From Thermoguttaceae bacterium (lineage in GTDB: Bacteria > Planctomycetota > Planctomycetia > Pirellulales > Thermoguttaceae), in NCBI GenBank assembly GCA_017937485.1, contig JAGBDN010000094.1, forward strand, positions 1 through 64,000: a stretch of 64,000 nt of DNA, read 5' to 3'. A model generated the notes under the pieces. It did no database searches, had not been told where the DNA came from, and saw nothing but the letters and a program-made list of their open reading frames with translations. Both the position numbers and the translations under genes were made by a program. Position 1 is the first letter of the stretch; each line of letters begins with the position of its first letter. Below, one piece after another: positions 23,330-32,234 of this stretch.

Positions 23330-26300
23330 TTATTTGACGCGGTTCGACGGGGTCTTCGAGTTTTGACGGCTCAGCAACCAAAGGAGGAACGGCGCGCAAA
23401 TGAAGATCGAGCTGAACGTCCCGACGATAACGCCGACGCACATCGCGAACGCGAAGGTGTGAATCCCGGCGCCGCCGAACGCGTAGAGGACGAGCGCGGT
23501 GAAGAGCGTCGTCAACGACGTCAGCAAGGTGCGGCTCAAGCATTCGTTCGTCGCGCGGTTGATAATTTCCTTCGTCAACGCTTCCGACTTGCCGCGAACT
23601 TCGCGGATACGGTCGAAGAGAATGATCGTGTCGTTGAGCGAGTAACCGATCAACGTCAGGAACGCGGCGACGGTCGCGAGACCGATCTTGAATTGAGCGA
23701 TCCCGAGGAAACCGAGGAACGGCGCGAGCCAGTAGCTCAAACCGAGCAAACCGAGGGTGAAAAGGACGTCGTGGATAAGCCCGACGACCGCCGAAACGCC
23801 GAAGATCGCGCGTTTAAAGCGGAGCCACAGGTAGCCGAGAATGCAGAGGAGGCTGCCGAAAATCGCCAACATCCCTTGAACGCGAGCGTAACCGGCGACC
23901 GAGCTACCGATCGAGCTGGACGCTTCGAACGCGACTTCTTCGGCGACTTGCGCGGCGACGGCTTGCGCGAGCGCTTCGACTTTCGCTTTATCGTTCGCGT
24001 CGACGTTGATCGTCCATTCCTTTTGAGAAGCGGTCGCGTCGGCGCCTTGCGGGAGCGAAACTTCGAGCGCGTCGGCGTTTTGGGCGCCGTCGTCGGCTTT
24101 TTGCGCGTCGTTAAAGTAACCGAGAACGACTTCGCCGCTCATCGGGCGGTTCAGCTTCGCTTCGACGGCGATTTGCGTCGTCGGTTCGGCGGCGCCCGGA
24201 AGGACGACGTCTTGCGGTTCGCCAAGCGTGAATTCCATCGCGTAGCGCGGCATCTTTTCGGCGAATTTTTCCTTCATCAGGTTTTGAACTTCTTTTTCGA
24301 AGTCGGCGGTTTCCATACCGGGCGGGCACGACGCGCTAATCGAGTAGCACGAATGCGCGGCGACTTCGTTTCCGGCGCTGTCTTTCGCCAACGTCAGTTC
24401 GCCGACGGTGAGGTCGGGGAGTTCGCTCAGGTTGGCGCGGACTTCGGAGATTTCGACCGGTTCGGTGAAGACCGTTTGGACTTCGACGCCGCCGACAAAG
24501 TCGACGTCGAAAATACCCTTGCCGCGAACGCCGACGGCGATCAAGCCGACGAGAATAATCGCGCAGGAGATCGCGGCGGCTTTCTTGCTCATCGCGTAGA
24601 AGTCGAAGTTGTAACGCCCGATCGGTTTCAAACCGGGGAGAATCGGGTAAACGCAACGCTTGGTGAGCCAACCGTTCTTTTCGCAGGTTTCGAAGATAAC
24701 GCGGCAGACGTAGGTCGCGGTGAACATACTGAACAAAACGCCGAGGAACAACGTAACGGCGAAGCTCTTGATTTGTTCCGAACCGACGAGGTACAGAATC
24801 CACGCGGTGAGCATCGTCGTGATGTTCGAGTCGAAAATCGCGGTGAAGGCGCGTTGGTAACCGTTGCGAACCGCCATACGGAGCGCGGCGCCGCCGTTGA
24901 GTTCTTCGCGAATGCGTTCGAAAATAAGGATGTTCGCGTCGACCGCCATACCGACGGTGAGAACGAGACCGGCCAAACCCGGGAGGGTGAAGGCGGCGCG
25001 CATCGCGATCATCGCGGACATAATCATCACGAGGTTCGTCAAAACGGCGAACGACGCGATGAAACCGCCGAAACCGTAGTAGGCGATCATAAAGAGGAGA
25101 ACGATAACGCCGCCCCAAATAACCGCGTTTTTACCTTTGGCGATGGTGTCGGCGCCGAGGGTCGGGCCGGTGGTCATTTCGGTAACCGGTTCTTCCGAAA
25201 GTTTCGCCGGAAGAACGCCCGCGCGCATAACGGCGACGAGGTCGTCGACGTCTTTTTGAATGCGAGCGTAGTCGTCGGCCGAAAGGTTTTGACCGAAGTT
25301 GATCGAGCCGTTTTTGCCGATCGGTTCGTTGATGTTCGGCGCGCTGTGGAGGCGGTCGTTCATCACGACGCCGAGTTGACGGCCTTCGTATTTAGTCGTC
25401 AAGTTGCGCATGCGTTCGGCGCCTTGCGGTTTCATTTCGAAAACGATTTCCGGCGTCATCATTTCGTTGAAGGAGTCGTTGACTTGCTCCATATGCGTCC
25501 CGTCGACGTCGTAAGCGGCGACCAGGTCGAGGACGAGAACGTCGAAATTCGGTTTGATTTGGCCCGCGACTTCGTTCGCTTGCGAAGGACGGGTCAGGTT
25601 GCGCGCGGTAACGCTGTCTTCTTGAGCCGGGTCGACCGGAACCCAAGTCGCGCTTTTAATAACGCCGTTCGCTTGTTCGTCGGCGGGAAGAACGACGGTC
25701 CAAGCGTCGGCGTTTTCTTTCGCGAGCGCGCGGTCGACGACGGCTTTTTCTTGCGGGTCGCTCGCGCCGGAGACCGCGAGAATGCGGAATTGGAGCTGAC
25801 CGGCGTTATTAATAACGCGCTTCAAGCGCGCGACTTCGGCCGGGTCGGCTTCCGGAATCGTGATGCGGATATCGGTGTTGGCGCCGAGTTCTTGAATCGA
25901 AATTTCGCGAACGCCGGACGGGTTGATACGCTTCATCAACGCGTTTTTCAGGTCGTTCATTTCGTCGGCGGAAACGTCGGTTTTCGTCGCGTCGCTCGGC
26001 GAAACCTTGTAGACGAGAATCGAACCGCCGCGCAGGTCGACGCCGAGGTTGACGCGACCTTGTTTCAAACCGGTAATCGTCGAAATCAAAGCGCCGACAA
26101 AGCAGAAAGCGATAATGAAATACGCGGTTTGGAAGTGTTGTTGGCGGAAACGTTTCGCGCAAAGGACGGCGACGACCCAAGCGAACGCGGCGAGCGCGGC
26201 GAAGGCGGCCAAAACGAGATAGAAGTTCGATTTTTCTTTCGCTTCGGTCGGTTCGGACGCGACGATCTCGAGTTCTTCGGCGGCCGGTTCCGGCGCGGCG

Positions 26301-26506
26301 GTTTCTTCGGCGACCGGTTCGGCTTCGACGGCTTCTTCGACCGCCGGTTCGGTCGCGGCGGCTTCGTCGACGGCGACGGCCGCGGCGTTATCGGCGGGCG
26401 TCGCGTCTTGCGCGAACGTCGGCGCGGTCGCCGCGGTCAACGCAAACGCGGAAAACAGAGCAAGACCGAGGTAAAAGGGTCTTTTCAAAATGTTGGTGCG
26501 TGTCAT
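23330..26506 (-). CDS. secDF: Fused protein translocase subunit SecDF
   Basis: This 1058-residue SecD-SecF fusion uses the proton motive force to pull proteins through SecYEG. The SecD half has GRVNLGVDLRGGSILVYKV, the large periplasmic P1 region, and FTLPGLAGLVLTVGMAVDANILIFERIREEL. The SecF half has GKGIFDVDFVGGVEVQTVF and LTLIGYSLNDTIILFDRIREVRGK, with six membrane segments in each half. An unusual feature is the start: a signal-like helix (LALFSAFALTAATAPTFA) and a ~60-residue Ala/Glu/Val/Pro-rich acidic stretch come before an additional membrane segment (LAAFAALAAFAWVVAVLCA) and the first canonical SecD helix. The start ATG 26506 has no strong Shine-Dalgarno. It is cotranscribed with yajC 170 bases upstream. 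Confidence 0.96.
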   Translation of the reverse strand: MTRTNILKRPFYLGLALFSAFALTAATAPTFAQDATPADNAAAVAVDEAAATEPAVEEAVEAEPVAEETAAPEPAAEELEIVASEPTEAKEKSNFYLVLAAFAALAAFAWVVAVLCAKRFRQQHFQTAYFIIAFCFVGALISTITGLKQGRVNLGVDLRGGSILVYKVSPSDATKTDVSADEMNDLKNALMKRINPSGVREISIQELGANTDIRITIPEADPAEVARLKRVINNAGQLQFRILAVSGASDPQEKAVVDRALAKENADAWTVVLPADEQANGVIKSATWVPVDPAQEDSVTARNLTRPSQANEVAGQIKPNFDVLVLDLVAAYDVDGTHMEQVNDSFNEMMTPEIVFEMKPQGAERMRNLTTKYEGRQLGVVMNDRLHSAPNINEPIGKNGSINFGQNLSADDYARIQKDVDDLVAVMRAGVLPAKLSEEPVTEMTTGPTLGADTIAKGKNAVIWGGVIVLLFMIAYYGFGGFIASFAVLTNLVMIMSAMIAMRAAFTLPGLAGLVLTVGMAVDANILIFERIREELNGGAALRMAVRNGYQRAFTAIFDSNITTMLTAWILYLVGSEQIKSFAVTLFLGVLFSMFTATYVCRVIFETCEKNGWLTKRCVYPILPGLKPIGRYNFDFYAMSKKAAAISCAIILVGLIAVGVRGKGIFDVDFVGGVEVQTVFTEPVEISEVRANLSELPDLTVGELTLAKDSAGNEVAAHSCYSISASCPPGMETADFEKEVQNLMKEKFAEKMPRYAMEFTLGEPQDVVLPGAAEPTTQIAVEAKLNRPMSGEVVLGYFNDAQKADDGAQNADALEVSLPQGADATASQKEWTINVDANDKAKVEALAQAVAAQVAEEVAFEASSSIGSSVAGYARVQGMLAIFGSLLCILGYLWLRFKRAIFGVSAVVGLIHDVLFTLGLLGLSYWLAPFLGFLGIAQFKIGLATVAAFLTLIGYSLNDTIILFDRIREVRGKSEALTKEIINRATNECLSRTLLTSLTTLFTALVLYAFGGAGIHTFAFAMCVGVIVGTFSSIFICAPFLLWLLSRQNSKTPSNRVK

Positions 26507-26677
26507 TGGTTAATTACTGTCGCGTTAATTTTAGTGTGTTTCCCGAAACGACGCGCGGGCGTCGTCGGGCGAAAAGTAGGCGCGGAATAACGGCGGACTC
26601 GAAACGAACGACGTGCGTCGACGAATCGAGCGGCGAGAACGGCGGACGCTCGGCGTCGCCGTCGACGGCTCGACCGT

Positions 26678-27076
26678 TCACTTTTTCTTCGCTTGCTTAT
26701 CCTTGGCGGCTTCTTTCGCTTCTTTCGCGGCTTCTTTGTTGAAAACGAAGCAAATCGCGCCGAGAGCGAAACGAATTTTGGCGCCGGACGTTTCGTCGAC
26801 GCGGAGGACGATTTCGCCTCCGTCGCGGTCGATGGAAACGACGGTTCCAATAATGCCGGCGGTGGTCATTACTTTGTCGTTAATCTTGATCGAGTCGAGC
26901 AACTTTTGCGCTTGCTTGTCTTGCGATTTTTTCGGCAAAACAATCAAGAACCACAAAACGATCAACATCACGAACGTCGTCATAACGACGGCGAACGGGC
27001 CGGAGCCCGCCGGAGTCGGCGCCGGAGCTTCGGCCAAAAGAGCCGCGAGGGTCGGCAAGGCGGATAAAACGGTCAT
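26678..27076 (-). CDS. yajC: YajC preprotein translocase subunit
   Basis: This 132-residue protein has one membrane helix (FAVVMTTFVMLIVLWFLIVLPKKSQDK, residues ~28-50) followed by the YajC cytoplasmic core (INDKVMTTAGIIGTVVSIDRDGGEIVLRVDETSGAKIRFALGAI). YajC associates with SecDF as an accessory part of the Sec translocon. The tail is Lys/Ala-rich. ATG 27076 has an AGGA site. It is first of the yajC-secDF pair with a good promoter upstream (27193-27221). Confidence 0.95.
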   Translation of the reverse strand: MTVLSALPTLAALLAEAPAPTPAGSGPFAVVMTTFVMLIVLWFLIVLPKKSQDKQAQKLLDSIKINDKVMTTAGIIGTVVSIDRDGGEIVLRVDETSGAKIRFALGAICFVFNKEAAKEAKEAAKDKQAKKK

Positions 27077-27192
27077 CGCAAATCCTAACGAGGAAACGAA
27101 CGGCGAGCGAACGAACGCGAAAACGCGACCGCTCGACGGCGTTCTTGGAAGGCTGTCTTTTCGGAAAGTGAATCCTTTTCCATTAAACTATT

Positions 27193-27221
27193 ATAATAAA
27201 CCTTCTTCCCGGGGACTTCAA
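27193..27221 (-). promoter_or_regulatory. Promoter of yajC-secDF
   Basis: Minus strand TTGAAG (27221-27216), a 17-base spacer and TATTAT (27198-27193). Confidence 0.65.
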
Positions 27222-27414
27222 GCCCGCGCGTCGGGAATTTTGCCCTTTTTCCGATTTTTTCTTCGACTTTTTTAAATTTTTTTTCAAAAAATTGGCGCGA
27301 CGTCGACTTTTTCGCTCTTTTCGCTTCCGTTTATCTTAGAGCGAAACCCAAAACGCGACTTGCTCGCCGCGCCGCGTCGGCGACGAGAAAGAGGGCGACG
27401 CGGCAAAAACGCTC

Positions 27415-27443
27415 TTGCGTCTCGACGATTTTTACGGTACAAT
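27415..27443 (+). promoter_or_regulatory. Promoter for the RimI-like gene
   Basis: TTGCGT (27415-27420), a 17-base spacer and TACAAT (27438-27443). Confidence 0.7.
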
Positions 27444-27595
27444 GACGCGCCTTCGAGAGCCGACGCATATAAAAACGGAAAATAGGCGAAATAAAGCGAA
27501 TGAAAAGAACGCGCGATTTAGGAAAATCGGCGATGTCGCTTGCTCGAAGGCGAAGGGGCGACGCGGAGCGTCGCGACGAAACGAAGGAGCGTATT

Positions 27596-28147
27596 TTGAG
27601 CGAAAATCATTCGGTTCTTTTTGACGTTCGTAAAACGAGCGAAGCGACCGCCGACGGTTTGCGATTGCGTTGGCTTTGTCGGCGCGACTTCCGGGCGTTG
27701 CTTGCGTTGGAGCGGGCGGCGTTCGAGTTTCCTTGGACGCGCGACGAGTTCGAATATTGCTTGCGGACGCGGAATTTCGGCGGTTTCGTCGTCGAGCGGG
27801 ACGGCGCGCCGGCGGGGTATCTCTGCTTTGAGGCGCGCAAACGGTCGTTTCGGCTGTTGAGTTGCGCGGTCGCGGAATCGGAGCGACGCCGAGGCGTCGG
27901 GACGTTGTTGACGCGGGCGCTGATCGAGCGTTTGGACGAACGCCGTTCGAAAATTGTTTGCGTCGTTCGCGAACGGAATTTGGCGGCGCAAGTTTTCTTG
28001 CGAAGTTTGGGCTTTCGCGCCGTTTGGGTGGCGCGCGGATATTATTTCAAGACGAACGAAGACGCGTATCGGATGACGTATCGCGCCGACGTCGCCGTCG
28101 CGGCCGACGCGTCGGAACGAACGCGGCGACGATTGTTGAGTCGATAA
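27596..28147 (+). CDS. rimI: RimI-like GNAT N-acetyltransferase
   Basis: This GNAT acetyltransferase resembles RimI, which acetylates the amino terminus of ribosomal protein bS18 in E. coli. Visible are LRWLCRRDFRALLALERAAFEFPWTRDEFEYCL (the RimI-type opening), the acetyl-CoA loop RRRGVGTLLTRALIERL, and VRERNLAAQVFLRSLGFRAVWVARGYY near the end. I chose TTG 27596 because AAGGAG lies six bases before it and the conserved fold begins soon after. An ATG at 27500 would add 32 basic, unconserved residues and has no Shine-Dalgarno. The length is then 183 residues, close to family size. It is monocistronic, with a promoter and a terminator. Confidence 0.85.
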   Translation: MSENHSVLFDVRKTSEATADGLRLRWLCRRDFRALLALERAAFEFPWTRDEFEYCLRTRNFGGFVVERDGAPAGYLCFEARKRSFRLLSCAVAESERRRGVGTLLTRALIERLDERRSKIVCVVRERNLAAQVFLRSLGFRAVWVARGYYFKTNEDAYRMTYRADVAVAADASERTRRRLLSR

Positions 28148-28198
28148 ATAATAAGCGTCGAATTTAAAGGAAAACGCGCCGTTTAACGCGGCGTCGAG

Positions 28199-28228
28199 AA
28201 CGCGTTCCGACGGGAGCGCGTTTTTTTT
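28199..28228 (+). terminator. Terminator after the RimI-like gene
   Basis: AACGCG/CGCGTT stem with a 12-base loop and eight T; a second short GC hairpin precedes it. Confidence 0.7.
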
Positions 28229-28397
28229 GCGCTCTTTGGAGCGTTGAGAAAAAGTCGGAAGGCGGGGAAAGGCGGGAAAGACGCGGCGTTAAGGAAAAAC
28301 CGGCGCGATTTAACGGTCGCGTCGGTTTTAGCGTTTTTGAGGACGTCGGCGTCTTGCGTAAACGGCGGCGCGGAAGCGAAGCGCGTCGGAGAACCGT

Positions 28398-29801
28398 TTA
28401 GAAGAAGGAGCCGGCGCGCAACGTCGGCGGTTCGGCGTTCAATTCGGTTCGTTTTTTGACGCGTTTTTGCGGCGCGGCGGACGTCGGCGGAAGTTGCGCG
28501 ACTTTCGCGACCGTTGGAGTTTGCGTCGCTTGCGCGTTTTGCGCGACTTGCGTCGTTTCTTTTTCTTCGTCGTTTTGCGCGTTTTGTTTCTTTTGCGCGA
28601 CGGCGGCCGCGTCGCCGGAACCGTCGGAGAGGCGCGACGCGTCGCCAGTTTTCGCGGTCTTGGCGGTCGCGTCGGCGACTTCGGACGCGACGGCCGGCGC
28701 GATCCATTTGACGTTTCCTTCGTCGACGATCTTGCGACGCGGCGCGGCGGCGACGGCGGTCGACGCGGTTTCCGTTTGGTTGGCGGCGAGCGTTCCGTCG
28801 ACGTCGGGACGAGCGAAGAGAACGACTTCGTCGGCGCCGAGCGTTTGCGGAGCGTTCGTCGTCGACGCGTCGGAAGCGTCGTCGGTTTGCGTCGCGTCGT
28901 CGAAGAAGGTCGGCGACGGGAGCGTCGGCGCGTCGGTTTTGACGTCGTCGGTTTCGTCGGTCGCGGCGGTCGGCGCGACGAGGGTCGTTTCGCTTTCGAG
29001 ATCGGCGATTTCGTCGGCGGTTTTGGTCGCTTTTTCGGCGCTTTGTTCGAGCGCGGCGCGCAGTTCGGTCGCTTTTTTCGCGAGCGCGGCGTCGGTCGGG
29101 TTGAGGCGCCCGGCGATCGTCGTTTTGTCGAGCGCTTCTTGAACGTTTCCGGCGCGTTCTTGGAGGACGCCCATCTTGTAAAAGGCGCGATAGTCGTTCG
29201 GCGCGGCTTCGGCGACCTCTTCAAGAACCGCGTAAGCCTCGTCGTCGCGCTCTTGCGCTTCGAGGAAATAAGCGATTTCGAGTTTCGGCTCGATCGATTC
29301 CGGGTTGCGGTCGCGCCAATCTTCGAGCGTTTGAAGGGCGGTCGCCGCGTCGCCGCGCGTCGAAGCGCTCGTCGCGAGCCCGCGATAACAGCAAACGATC
29401 GTTTCCGGCGCGGCGTCCCGTTCGAGCGCGGCCCAATAGGCGTTTTCCGCTTGCGTTAAGAGGGCGTAATCGCCGGTCGCGAGCGCTTTGCGTTGGTAGG
29501 CGGCGCCGAGATTGTAAAGCGTTTCCGCGTTTTCCGGATTTTCCGCGAGCGTTTCTTGGAAGACGGCGATCGCGCGGTCGTAATCGCCGGTCGCGTAAAG
29601 TTCGACTCCCCGAGCGTTGCGCGACGCGACGAGGCCGGTCGGCGACGAGCAGCCGGTCGCGACGAAAGTCGGCGCGACGACTCCGAGTCCGAGGAGCGCG
29701 AAAAGGGCCGCTCCGGCGAGCGTCGGGCGAGACGCGGGCGACGGCGAGCGGAAGGAAAGCGCGACGGACGGCGGGAAAGTAAGAAACGAGCGGAACAACA
29801 T
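28398..29801 (-). CDS. TPR-repeat lipoprotein
   Basis: Starting at ATG 29801 (AAGGA eight bases upstream) gives 467 residues. The long amino signal ends in a lipobox, VATGC, with the lipid-bearing Cys at about residue 51, so the protein is anchored in a membrane. At least five tetratricopeptide-type helical pairs follow over residues ~60-260 (NARGVELYATGDYDRAIAVFQETLAENPENAETLYNLG, then YKMGVLQERAGNVQEALDKTT). The last ~190 residues are Thr/Ala/Asp-rich and low-complexity, probably an extended linker or partner-binding tail. TPR proteins act as scaffolds; no specific partner is evident. The longer frame to 30260 is upstream noise. It diverges from the HExxH gene. Confidence 0.82.
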   Translation of the reverse strand: MLFRSFLTFPPSVALSFRSPSPASRPTLAGAALFALLGLGVVAPTFVATGCSSPTGLVASRNARGVELYATGDYDRAIAVFQETLAENPENAETLYNLGAAYQRKALATGDYALLTQAENAYWAALERDAAPETIVCCYRGLATSASTRGDAATALQTLEDWRDRNPESIEPKLEIAYFLEAQERDDEAYAVLEEVAEAAPNDYRAFYKMGVLQERAGNVQEALDKTTIAGRLNPTDAALAKKATELRAALEQSAEKATKTADEIADLESETTLVAPTAATDETDDVKTDAPTLPSPTFFDDATQTDDASDASTTNAPQTLGADEVVLFARPDVDGTLAANQTETASTAVAAAPRRKIVDEGNVKWIAPAVASEVADATAKTAKTGDASRLSDGSGDAAAVAQKKQNAQNDEEKETTQVAQNAQATQTPTVAKVAQLPPTSAAPQKRVKKRTELNAEPPTLRAGSFF

Positions 29802-30152
29802 AACGGCGTCCTTGCCGGGTCGCGGCGGTTTTCGCGGAGGAAAACGGGCGACTTGCGACGTATATATATTAATAATGACAAAACGGGCCGAAAACGAACG
29901 CGAAAATTCCCAAGGACGGGCGCCGACGCGGCCTCCTTGCCGGCGGCGCGACCGTTTTAACCGGAATAATCGCGATAAACCGTTTCGATAGTAACGTTTT
30001 TTCTTTGCGGAATCAAGAGCGATTTGAAAATTCGCGCTTCCCCCTTGCGTTCGACGCGGCTTTTGGAGTAAAATAGAGAGCGTCGCGGCGGAGCGAGAAC
30101 GCGTTGCCGTCGCGTTAAACGAAACGTTGGGGAAAAAGAGTTGGGTTGCGAA
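29802..30152. other. Divergent control region
   Basis: This lies between the TPR lipoprotein and the HExxH protein gene. It contains a plus-strand promoter (30045-30074) and, near 29861-29880, an AT-rich alternating TATATATATTAATAATG stretch just upstream of the minus-strand gene. No gene seen. Confidence 0.5.
30045..30074 (+). promoter_or_regulatory. Promoter for the HExxH protein gene
   Basis: TTGCGT (30045-30050), an 18-base spacer and TAAAAT (30069-30074). Confidence 0.6.
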
Positions 30153-32078
30153 ATGTCGGTCGTTTTGGAAAAAAAGAGAAGACGAACGCGAGTTGGCGGC
30201 GTCGCGGCGATGTTGTCGGTCTTGGGCGTCGCTGGCGCTTGGCTTTGGAGCGCGACGCAAACGGTCGAAGGCGCGCCGCCGCGCCGGACGGCTCCGCTAA
30301 CGAGCGGTTTTCGCGACGACGCGGCGAAACCGGGCGCCTCCGGCAAGTCGGGGGAATCGGCGAAACCGGGCGCTTCCGTTAAGTCGGAGGGAACGGCGAA
30401 ACCGGGCGCTTCCGGCAAGTCGGGGGAATCGGCGAACCCGGGCGCTTTCGAACGTCGAAACGGCGCGCGTCAAGCGGAACGGAACGACGGCGCGCTCCCG
30501 GCGGCGGTCGGAACGTCGTTTTTTTCGGCGGAAGAGGAGCGCGACGCGGCGGCCCTTTGGCGCGACCCGAGCGAAGCGGAGCGGTTGCGAGCGCAAGTTC
30601 TCGACGCGGCCCGGCGTCGGCGCGAAACTTGGCCCCAATTCCCGCCGATTAACGAGAAAAAAGCGGCGGAACTCGGGATTCGCCGCGTCGAAGGGAAGAA
30701 CGTAACGCTGACGACCGACCTGCCGCCGTCCCCGGGCGTCGACCAAATCCCGGCGGCGCTCGACGCGGCGATTCCGCATATTTGTCGCTTTTTTAACGTC
30801 GACGAACAAAAATTTGAAAATTGGAAGATAAACGCGTTTTTGATGAGGAACGTCGATTCTTTTATCGAAATCGGCGTTCTCGACGGGCCGCCGCGTTTCC
30901 TTTACGGTTATTCCGTTTACGATCGGATTTTGGCGAAAGATCAAAAGATTGAATATTACAACCGTTTTCTTTTGCTGCACGAGCTGGTTCACTCTTTTAT
31001 GCACGAGGTTTTCGGCGACCTCCGCCCGCGTTGGTATTCGGAGGGCTCGGCGGAATATTTGGCGTTGCACCTTTGGAAACCGACGGAAAAATCGATAAAA
31101 ATCGCCCAATTTCAAACCGCTCCGGACGCGACGCCCGGTTTTGGGCGGTTGCAAGAGATTCGCGAGATCGTTCGCGCCGGAAAAGCGCCGACGTTGCGCG
31201 AGATTTTGGCGTTCGAGCCGCGCGATTACGTTCGAACGTCGACATACGCTTGGAGTTGGGCGCTCGTCGCGTTCCTGAACGAGTCGCCGAAATACCGCGA
31301 CGTCGCCGATTTGCTCCCGTATTGGTCGACTTACTGGGAGCCGAACCGCGTTTTTGCCGATATTGTCGGCGACCGTTGGGGGGAATTGGAGACCGATTGG
31401 GCCGATTTTATCGGTCGTATCGACTTCGGATACGACTTCGACGCGACGGCGGTCGACGCGGCGCCGGGGCGACCGTTCGACGAAGCGGCGGCGGAGTCCG
31501 GAAACGCGGCGGTCGTCGTCGAGGCGGCGGCGAATCGCGGTTGGCAAAATTCCGGCGTCGCGCTCGAAGCCGGGACGACGTATCGCTTGGCGACGGCGGG
31601 GCGGTTCGCGCTGAACGTCGAGGAAGCGGGGAAAAAGTTGGACTTCGAGGCGCCGGGCGCGACGTTCCGATACGTCGAGGGCGCGCCGCTCGGGCGGTTG
31701 CAGGCGGTCGTCGTTCCGCTCGAAGGAGCGACGTTCGACGAGTTTTACTCGTTAAATTCGGCAAACGGGGCGAGCGGAGCAAACGGGGCGTTCTCGAACG
31801 GCTCGGCGAAGACGGTCGGCGGGTTAAGGCGGGGAATATCGGCGAACGAGGCAAAGTCGGCGCCCCGCGGAACGCTCGAACCTTGGGACGCCGCCGTCGG
31901 CTTCGAAACGTCGACGGCGACGCTGACCCCGGAACGCGCCGGAACGCTCTTTTTCCGAATCAACGACGCGCCCGGCAACCTCGCGAAGAACGCCGGAAAG
32001 GTCAAGATTCAAATCAAACGCGCCGCGTCGAACGGAAGACGGGAAGAATCGGCGAAGTCGGTCGAGTCGGTCGAATAG
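30153..32078 (+). CDS. Secreted gluzincin-like (peptidase MA/DUF1570-like) zinc metallopeptidase with tandem-repeat linker
   Basis: About 641 residues from ATG 30153 (an upstream TTG at 30141 is less likely). An amino hydrophobic segment (GGVAAMLSVLGVAGAWLW) acts as signal or anchor. A linker at residues ~57-100 is built from 12-residue units (AKPGASGKSGES) encoded by a 36-bp minisatellite. The catalytic region holds HELVH at residues ~276-280 (LLLHELVHSFMHEVF) and, about 20 residues later, WYSEGSAEYLALHLW, giving the HExxH...E zinc-site layout of gluzincins such as the DUF1570/MA-like family. The downstream part (WALVAFLNESPKYRDVADLL) is typical of these proteins, then comes a beta-rich region and a Lys/Ser-rich tail. 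The substrate is unknown. No canonical Shine-Dalgarno. Confidence 0.78.
   Translation: MSVVLEKKRRRTRVGGVAAMLSVLGVAGAWLWSATQTVEGAPPRRTAPLTSGFRDDAAKPGASGKSGESAKPGASVKSEGTAKPGASGKSGESANPGAFERRNGARQAERNDGALPAAVGTSFFSAEEERDAAALWRDPSEAERLRAQVLDAARRRRETWPQFPPINEKKAAELGIRRVEGKNVTLTTDLPPSPGVDQIPAALDAAIPHICRFFNVDEQKFENWKINAFLMRNVDSFIEIGVLDGPPRFLYGYSVYDRILAKDQKIEYYNRFLLLHELVHSFMHEVFGDLRPRWYSEGSAEYLALHLWKPTEKSIKIAQFQTAPDATPGFGRLQEIREIVRAGKAPTLREILAFEPRDYVRTSTYAWSWALVAFLNESPKYRDVADLLPYWSTYWEPNRVFADIVGDRWGELETDWADFIGRIDFGYDFDATAVDAAPGRPFDEAAAESGNAAVVVEAAANRGWQNSGVALEAGTTYRLATAGRFALNVEEAGKKLDFEAPGATFRYVEGAPLGRLQAVVVPLEGATFDEFYSLNSANGASGANGAFSNGSAKTVGGLRRGISANEAKSAPRGTLEPWDAAVGFETSTATLTPERAGTLFFRINDAPGNLAKNAGKVKIQIKRAASNGRREESAKSVESVE
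30323..30448 (+). repeat. 36-bp minisatellite (3.5 units) in the HExxH gene
   Basis: Units 30323-30358, 30359-30394 and 30395-30430 plus a partial unit to about 30448 encode the in-frame AKPGAS-x-KS-xx repeat. A unit of 36 bp lets copy number vary without a frameshift. Confidence 0.9.
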
Positions 32079-32234
32079 AACGTCGGGGGAAACCGGGCGA
32101 ACGGCGCGGTTTGTAACGGCGTCGCCGACGGTCGCTTGACGGCGCTTTGGGTAAAATGGGAAAAATGCGGGTTCGAGCGCGGGACGGAAAACGCTCTTGG
32201 GCCGAACTTGCCAACGATATAAGGAGAAACGACG

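Noticed and set aside
23165..26590. A 1141-codon plus-strand open frame antisense to secDF
   Set aside because: It is the mirror of secDF (GTC/GAC, CGC/GCG codons read backwards leave few stops), is extremely Arg/Asp/Gly/Val-rich, has no domain, and is opposite an unmistakable SecDF.
27500..27595. ATG 27500 as the start of the RimI-like protein
   Set aside because: No ribosome-binding site and 32 basic, unconserved residues; TTG 27596 follows AAGGAG at the right distance. This remains the less certain of the start choices.
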